The notes beneath the pieces are model-generated. The model had not been told where the DNA came from, searched no databases, and saw only the letters and a list, made by a program, of their open reading frames with translations. Shown here in pieces: positions 60,002-64,000 of a stretch of DNA of 64,000 nucleotides (its first letter is position 1; every line of letters begins with the position of its first letter). This stretch comes from a virus. A program made the translations under genes and the position numbers. The stretch lies in IMG/VR virus record IMGVR_UViG_3300043465_001492, positions 1-64,000 of that record. The stretch is one strand, 5' to 3'.

Positions 60002-62200
60002 TTATGATCTAATCAACGAACTGAGAGACGAACTGGCAGATGATATAAGTGATGAAATACCACCGATAGAAGAACCTGAACTTAGAGTGGTCCCCTCAGC
60101 AGCAGATGCGGCTGCGTTTGCTGGATTGTTGCGTATTGCATCTATGTTATTTTCCATCACAGACTTTATTTTATTTACTCTGGCATTATACTCTGCAATT
60201 GTTGCTTTTGACCAGAACGGATTTTTCTTAAGCATTTCTTTAGCAGAAAAATTAAATTCATTTTTAAATGCAGTTATAGAGAATCCAGTCTCCCCCATTG
60301 CAAAACTTGTAACTGAACTTAATCCAGCTGTAACTCCGCTAATTGTATTTGCAACTGAACCAAGTCCGGCATTTAATGAGTCTACTGAAAAGCCTGAAGA
60401 TTTTTTTGTGCCGCTTGAAGTGGTTGTCGTAGAGGCAGTGTCTGTATAGACACTTGATAATATGCTTGTAGCATCGCCTAGTACACCATACACTGATCCG
60501 AGCGAGTTGCTAAATTCTCCAATGTCATTGCCTGGATCTAATATACCCAATGCGTTTCCAGTCGATGCTATACGATCATGATAGTTATATGCGAGTTCAT
60601 GTACTGCAGTAAGCATCGAAACATATTCTTGTACGCCAACTACATTTCCAGCAGCATTCATGGTGTTTATCTTTTCAGAATCTTTGTTTAATGCATCTCT
60701 CAAACGAAATTGAAAAAGGTCATAGCGAGCTTTAGCTTCAACTGGTTGTCGTGAAGTTGCAGGGATAAATCCTACAACTGCTTCAGGCACCTTTGTATTA
60801 TCGGCCTTTATAAGTGACATATCAAGGTTACAAATATCAACAAGTCCATTTGCAACATCTTTTACAAATTGACCGACATCACCAGTCATGCCTGGAAAAC
60901 TTTCTTGTATTGCAGCAATTTGTTCATTCGCTAATTTGCCTAACGCGTCATATGCACCACTAGTTTCAAGTACCATATTCAATGCAGCCCATGGGTTCTC
61001 TTTAACAAACTCAATAAGCGCCATTATCTTTTTCACCATCTCTATCAACTCCATTATTGAAGTTAATAGCTTTATAATGCCTAACCCTGGTATATAACTT
61101 AAAACAAATGCTGCTATTTTAGCAGCTGCAAACATCATTAAACGTTGAGGTAAACTTTGAGCACATTCTGCAAGTGTTTTAATTGTACCAAGACCTTCAA
61201 TGTCTGCTTTTTCAAGTATTGTTAATACGCCAGTCTCGATAAATTCCTCCTTTGTCATTTTATTAGATGACGACGCATAACTTGAATTTATTAAACTACT
61301 ACCACTACTTACTCCGCTGGTAGAAATATAGGTGTTACTTCCTTCAAAATTATTAACATTACCGGACCCATTTGCCCCAGACGTAACATTTTGAAATAAG
61401 TCTGATTTTTCTTGATAAATTGCGGCATTTTCAGCAGCTTCTATATTTGTTAGGTTACGAATCACAAATGATGTAGTTTCAGAACCGACATAATTAAAGT
61501 CAAGAGCAGTTGCTGTTACAGTATATGTTCCAATTTCTGTGGGCGATGCTAGTGGAGCAACTACGCTATTTCCGCTATACATTAATCGTAATGGGATGTT
61601 TCCTGGAGCGTTTGGATCTGTTGGGTCTAACAACTGTGGATTTGTTATATACTCTGGAGATAGTGTATTTCCAGTGTATCCTAACTCAGTATCAGTAAAA
61701 ATAATTTCTACTGGGCAAGGATCTATTATTAAAAACTTGTATGTATTTCGTAGTCCTTGTGGTTTTGGAAATCCACTCTCCGTAGTAAATAAAGAATCGC
61801 TGTATATTGTACTATCTGGCGTAGGAGTGCCACTTGGTACACTTGTAAAATAATTTGTAGTAAAGAAATTACGATATGTACCATTATAGGAGTCGTCTAA
61901 TATATTACGAACATATGTCATCGCAATATTATAATCATAACGCCCAACATTTTTTGGAACATTTGATAGCGTAGGAATTCCACTATCATATGTTAATTCA
62001 AAGGTGACGTCATCTAAAGATATTTCTAATGCCTCCCATTCAATTCGGGTTAAACCACTACCACTACCTTTTTGTGTAATAATAAAAATATTTGAAACAA
62101 TATCACGCACTGATTTAACTGTTGCATCATATGTGTCTCGTACTGGATCATAACTAGTATTTTCAAGTACAATGTATAAAAATGGATCTACTTGTGCCAT
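60002..62200 (-). CDS. Large structural protein with MBG-like and hydrophobic helical regions
   Basis: A 732-aa protein between the spike and gp25. The N-terminal part has a beta region (residues 1-130), then an MBG-like domain (about 155-245, IIFTDTELGYTGNTLSPEY...GTYTVTATALDFNYVGSETTSFVI). Long helices follow, including a markedly hydrophobic stretch at about 350-420 (LMMFAAAKIAAFVLSYIPGLGIIKLL and IMALIEFV) unlike ordinary baseplate shells. The C-terminus is Ser-rich and low complexity. In aquatic T4-like phages a large structural protein occupies this place near gp5. It could contact the membrane or fill the hub. No precise homologue named. Confidence 0.6.
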   Translation of the reverse strand: MAQVDPFLYIVLENTSYDPVRDTYDATVKSVRDIVSNIFIITQKGSGSGLTRIEWEALEISLDDVTFELTYDSGIPTLSNVPKNVGRYDYNIAMTYVRNILDDSYNGTYRNFFTTNYFTSVPSGTPTPDSTIYSDSLFTTESGFPKPQGLRNTYKFLIIDPCPVEIIFTDTELGYTGNTLSPEYITNPQLLDPTDPNAPGNIPLRLMYSGNSVVAPLASPTEIGTYTVTATALDFNYVGSETTSFVIRNLTNIEAAENAAIYQEKSDLFQNVTSGANGSGNVNNFEGSNTYISTSGVSSGSSLINSSYASSSNKMTKEEFIETGVLTILEKADIEGLGTIKTLAECAQSLPQRLMMFAAAKIAAFVLSYIPGLGIIKLLTSIMELIEMVKKIMALIEFVKENPWAALNMVLETSGAYDALGKLANEQIAAIQESFPGMTGDVGQFVKDVANGLVDICNLDMSLIKADNTKVPEAVVGFIPATSRQPVEAKARYDLFQFRLRDALNKDSEKINTMNAAGNVVGVQEYVSMLTAVHELAYNYHDRIASTGNALGILDPGNDIGEFSNSLGSVYGVLGDATSILSSVYTDTASTTTTSSGTKKSSGFSVDSLNAGLGSVANTISGVTAGLSSVTSFAMGETGFSITAFKNEFNFSAKEMLKKNPFWSKATIAEYNARVNKIKSVMENNIDAIRNNPANAAASAAEGTTLSSGSSIGGISSLISSASSSLSSLIRS

Positions 62201-62204
62201 AAAC

Positions 62205-63044
62205 TTATCCTGCTATTGGTGGTGATGTTGGGGCAGGGGTGCCTGGGGCGCCATCACCAAGGTGAATATGTGTGAGCAATCCGCGAGCTCCAGCGAGAGC
62301 TCGCACATCTCCAGCTGCAATTAGTGCTCCACCTAATATGTTTACAAGTGGTGTTGTCATATTTGTTACAGTTGAAAACATATTAGTTGGTCCAAGTGAT
62401 GTTAGAGTTAACATTGATACACCATCAATTGCTGCAGTCATGCCGCCAATTGTAGCTGCACCGGCCGGAGCGGTCATACTTGCTCCAAGTAATGCTGTTG
62501 TACTACTCGAACCAGTATATATTCCAGTATATCCTCCAGCTACAGTTTCTTCAATGCTACCAACTACCATGCTTTTTATACCACCACCTCGTATAGTATT
62601 GTTTACTCCATTACCAATTATGCTGTCCTTTTTACCAGCAATATTTTCTGCCTTGTCGCCGAGCACTTCATTTTTGTATGCTCCGCCAACCTTTAAACGA
62701 TATTGACCCTTAACAGTTTGACTCATGCTGCCATTGACTTCAACATTGTAGTCGCCATTTACAGTTAAGTTTGCAGAACCATTTATGGTAATGTTTGCAT
62801 TGCCTATAATTGATATAGAATCTTCACCACATACAGTTGTATAGCGATTTGATACAACAGTTACTGAAAGTGCGCCAGTTGCGTCAATTGTGCGGCATGT
62901 TCCAGACTTATGCTTTTCATGTATACGTTCATTGCCTAGCGTGTCATCAACCTCAAAGACATGTCCAGACCGCGTCTGCGTCACGTTGTTATACGGATAA
63001 ACTGATTGATTTGTAGGAAATGGTTGATTATGTAAACTTGGCAT
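62205..63044 (-). CDS. gp5: Baseplate central spike, gp5-like without lysozyme
   Basis: A 279-aa protein. A short OB-like N-terminus (QTRSGHVFEVDDTLGNERIHEKHKSGT) is followed by VxGxxxxx repeats (ITINGSANLTVNGDYNVEVNG, QTVKGQYRLKVGGAYKNEVLGD) of the trimeric beta-helix seen in T4 gp5C and VgrG. The end is Gly/Ala-rich with HIHLGDGAPGTPAP. The T4 gp5 lysozyme domain is absent, as in most aquatic T4-like phages. The protein forms the membrane-piercing needle. The adjacent M15 peptidase gene, 31 nt upstream on the same strand, may replace the missing cell-wall activity. Confidence 0.82.
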   Translation of the reverse strand: MPSLHNQPFPTNQSVYPYNNVTQTRSGHVFEVDDTLGNERIHEKHKSGTCRTIDATGALSVTVVSNRYTTVCGEDSISIIGNANITINGSANLTVNGDYNVEVNGSMSQTVKGQYRLKVGGAYKNEVLGDKAENIAGKKDSIIGNGVNNTIRGGGIKSMVVGSIEETVAGGYTGIYTGSSSTTALLGASMTAPAGAATIGGMTAAIDGVSMLTLTSLGPTNMFSTVTNMTTPLVNILGGALIAAGDVRALAGARGLLTHIHLGDGAPGTPAPTSPPIAG

Positions 63045-63075
63045 AACTTATATATTAGAAAAATGATTAATAGTT

Positions 63076-63879
63076 TTACCAGTTTGTATTATAGTTTCGA
63101 GTGTCTATGTGCGTAAAACCAGGATAACTGCCAAGCCCGCCAGTAAACTTACCATTTGCTCGCCATTTTACTAGTTTTGCATAGACTGTGCTTGCTGCAA
63201 TTCCGGGAAACGAAATATCTAAAGCTTTAAACGTCATATGTAGACTATTTGGCTTACCACCAACTTTAGCATTATATTCCGGATTGCGATAAGAACTAGT
63301 AATAGTGCAAGTTACGCCAAAATCATCACAAAGATCTTCGACAATTCGCAGTGTCGGCACAATGTTATTCCAATATTTGCTAGGAGGTGGAGAATTACTA
63401 ACATTCCCTCTGGTCTTATTAAAGCTATTGATAAAAGTTTGTGCAGAAAATCTCCTAAAACCTTGTTTGTTAAACCAATCGGCAAATGATCCTTCTGGAG
63501 CTGCTGTTGGCGCAACATAGTCACGTTTTGATCCGCGCGCTCGCAATACATATGTTACTGGTCCAGACGTCTCTTTTTTAACAAATTTCTTAGTTGCTGA
63601 GTTACCTTCAGCAATTTTGTATTTTCCTGATACTGCTCCTCCCTCATATACTACCGCAATATAGTCTTGAGCTGTGTCTCTAATTATTATATCACCTTTA
63701 TATAAAAGCTTAGGGTTTAAGACTCTTTCAAAATATTTCCCGCCTTTTCCACTTGGCCAATTTGACCAACTATATAAACTACTGGTGTCGGCTGGAAAAT
63801 CTTCATTTTCAATTTTAAAACTAGATTTCAAAAACTCATTTAGTTTTTGTGCACACCATTGATTTGAAACATTTGCCAT
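63076..63879 (-). CDS. M15-type peptidase, probable cell-wall endopeptidase of tail or lysis
   Basis: A 267-aa protein. The C-terminal domain (about 160-267) is Peptidase_M15-like: TITSSYRNPEYNAKVGG, the zinc-binding SLHMTFKALDIS (His214 and Asp221, H-x6-D) and the second zinc motif FTHIDTR (His257-x-Asp259). M15 enzymes cleave peptidoglycan peptide cross-bridges. The N-terminal part (about 1-115) resembles a CHAP/NlpC-like layout, with Cys9 in QWCAQKLNEFL and GDIIIRDTAQDYIAVVYEGG. The catalytic His expected there is replaced, so this half may only bind. It lies next to the spike gene and is preceded by a late-promoter-like AATAAATA. Confidence 0.85.
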   Translation of the reverse strand: MANVSNQWCAQKLNEFLKSSFKIENEDFPADTSSLYSWSNWPSGKGGKYFERVLNPKLLYKGDIIIRDTAQDYIAVVYEGGAVSGKYKIAEGNSATKKFVKKETSGPVTYVLRARGSKRDYVAPTAAPEGSFADWFNKQGFRRFSAQTFINSFNKTRGNVSNSPPPSKYWNNIVPTLRIVEDLCDDFGVTCTITSSYRNPEYNAKVGGKPNSLHMTFKALDISFPGIAASTVYAKLVKWRANGKFTGGLGSYPGFTHIDTRNYNTNW

Positions 63880-63906
63880 AGTTTATTATTTAATTTTCAT
63901 TTAAAC

Positions 63907-63914
63907 TATTTATT
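63907..63914 (-). promoter_or_regulatory. Late-promoter-like AATAAATA before the M15 peptidase
   Basis: The minus strand reads TAATAAATAGTTTAAATG, one mismatch from TATAAATA, 27 nt before the ATG at 63879. Confidence 0.4.
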
Positions 63915-63917
63915 AGC

Positions 63918-64000
63918 TTATTGTGGCAAAGGTGGTAATAGCTCATCAGTGTTATTATCAACTGGTTCAGAGTCATCGAGGCCCGGTATGGGATCGTTGG
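63918..64000 (-). CDS. C-terminal end of an unidentified acidic protein
   Basis: The 26 final codons before a TAA at 63918-63920 read NDPIPGLDDSEPVDNNTDEL then LPPLPQ. The rest of the gene lies outside the window. The tail is acidic and proline-rich. Nothing more can be said about its identity, though its place directly upstream of the peptidase and spike suggests another tail gene. Confidence 0.5.
   Translation of the reverse strand, partial: NDPIPGLDDSEPVDNNTDELLPPLPQ

Noticed and set aside
62283-62304. An 8-bp GC-rich inverted repeat (gcgagctc ... gagctcgc)
   Set aside because: It lies within the spike coding sequence without a T-run, so it is not a terminator; the Arg-Ala-Leu codons explain it.

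Overview
This window is the virion-structure half of a T4-like myovirus genome (Caudoviricetes, T4 superfamily). The identification rests on recognisable homologues in T4 order. Read along the minus strand they are: baseplate spike, gp25, gp6, gp7-like, gp8 and fibres, then gp13-14-15-16-17-18-19-20, a gp68-like core protein, gp21, gp22, gp23, a tail-tube paralogue, uvsY and uvsW. The DNA is AT-rich, and all genes except one small ORF run on the minus strand with almost no intergenic space. Gene order, small gene sizes, the DUF4815-type baseplate protein and gp8/gp6/gp25 resemble marine or freshwater exo-T-even phages (cyano- and pelagimyovirus-like). No host can be named from the sequence.

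Layout. 63.9-55.1 kb (upstream end of the minus-strand series): an M15 peptidase, a gp5-like spike, a large structural protein, gp25, gp6 and a gp7-like wedge. 55.1-36.1 kb: fibres with collar, C1q-like, C-type-lectin and beta-propeller domains, interspersed with gp8 and the 1840-aa DUF4815 protein. 36.1-23.1 kb: LRR, S74-chaperone, Ig-like, YadA-like and repeat-rich adhesin genes. 22.9-20.4 kb: a carbohydrate island (UDP-galactopyranose mutase plus two paralogous glycosyltransferase-like genes). 20.3-19.1 kb: a putative holin, a 51-aa double-spanning membrane protein and two small structural ORFs. 19.1-9.5 kb: neck, terminase, sheath, tube and portal. 9.5-5.5 kb: a collagen-like fibre and a lectin-like fibre inserted between portal and prohead core. 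5.4-1.6 kb: core, protease, scaffold and capsid, closed by a strong terminator. 1.6-0 kb: a tube paralogue and the recombination genes uvsY and uvsW.

The most remarkable feature is the large terminase gene. It is broken into two ORFs by an atypically split intein: a 33-aa N-intein fused after residue 264 of the ATPase half, and a 104-aa C-intein fused before the nuclease half. A free-standing GIY-YIG homing endonuclease gene lies exactly between them, and all three are translationally coupled. The active terminase must be assembled by protein trans-splicing. A perfect T4-type late promoter sequence lies inside the N-intein coding region, ahead of the endonuclease.

Other unusual points: a candidate UDP-galactofuranose pathway, prohead scaffold modules bounded by protease-site-like repeats, an RCC1 propeller interrupted by an integrin-like propeller in one fibre, an LRR protein that seems to have lost its N-terminal domain to a stop codon, and many TATAAATA late promoters placed just upstream of start codons.
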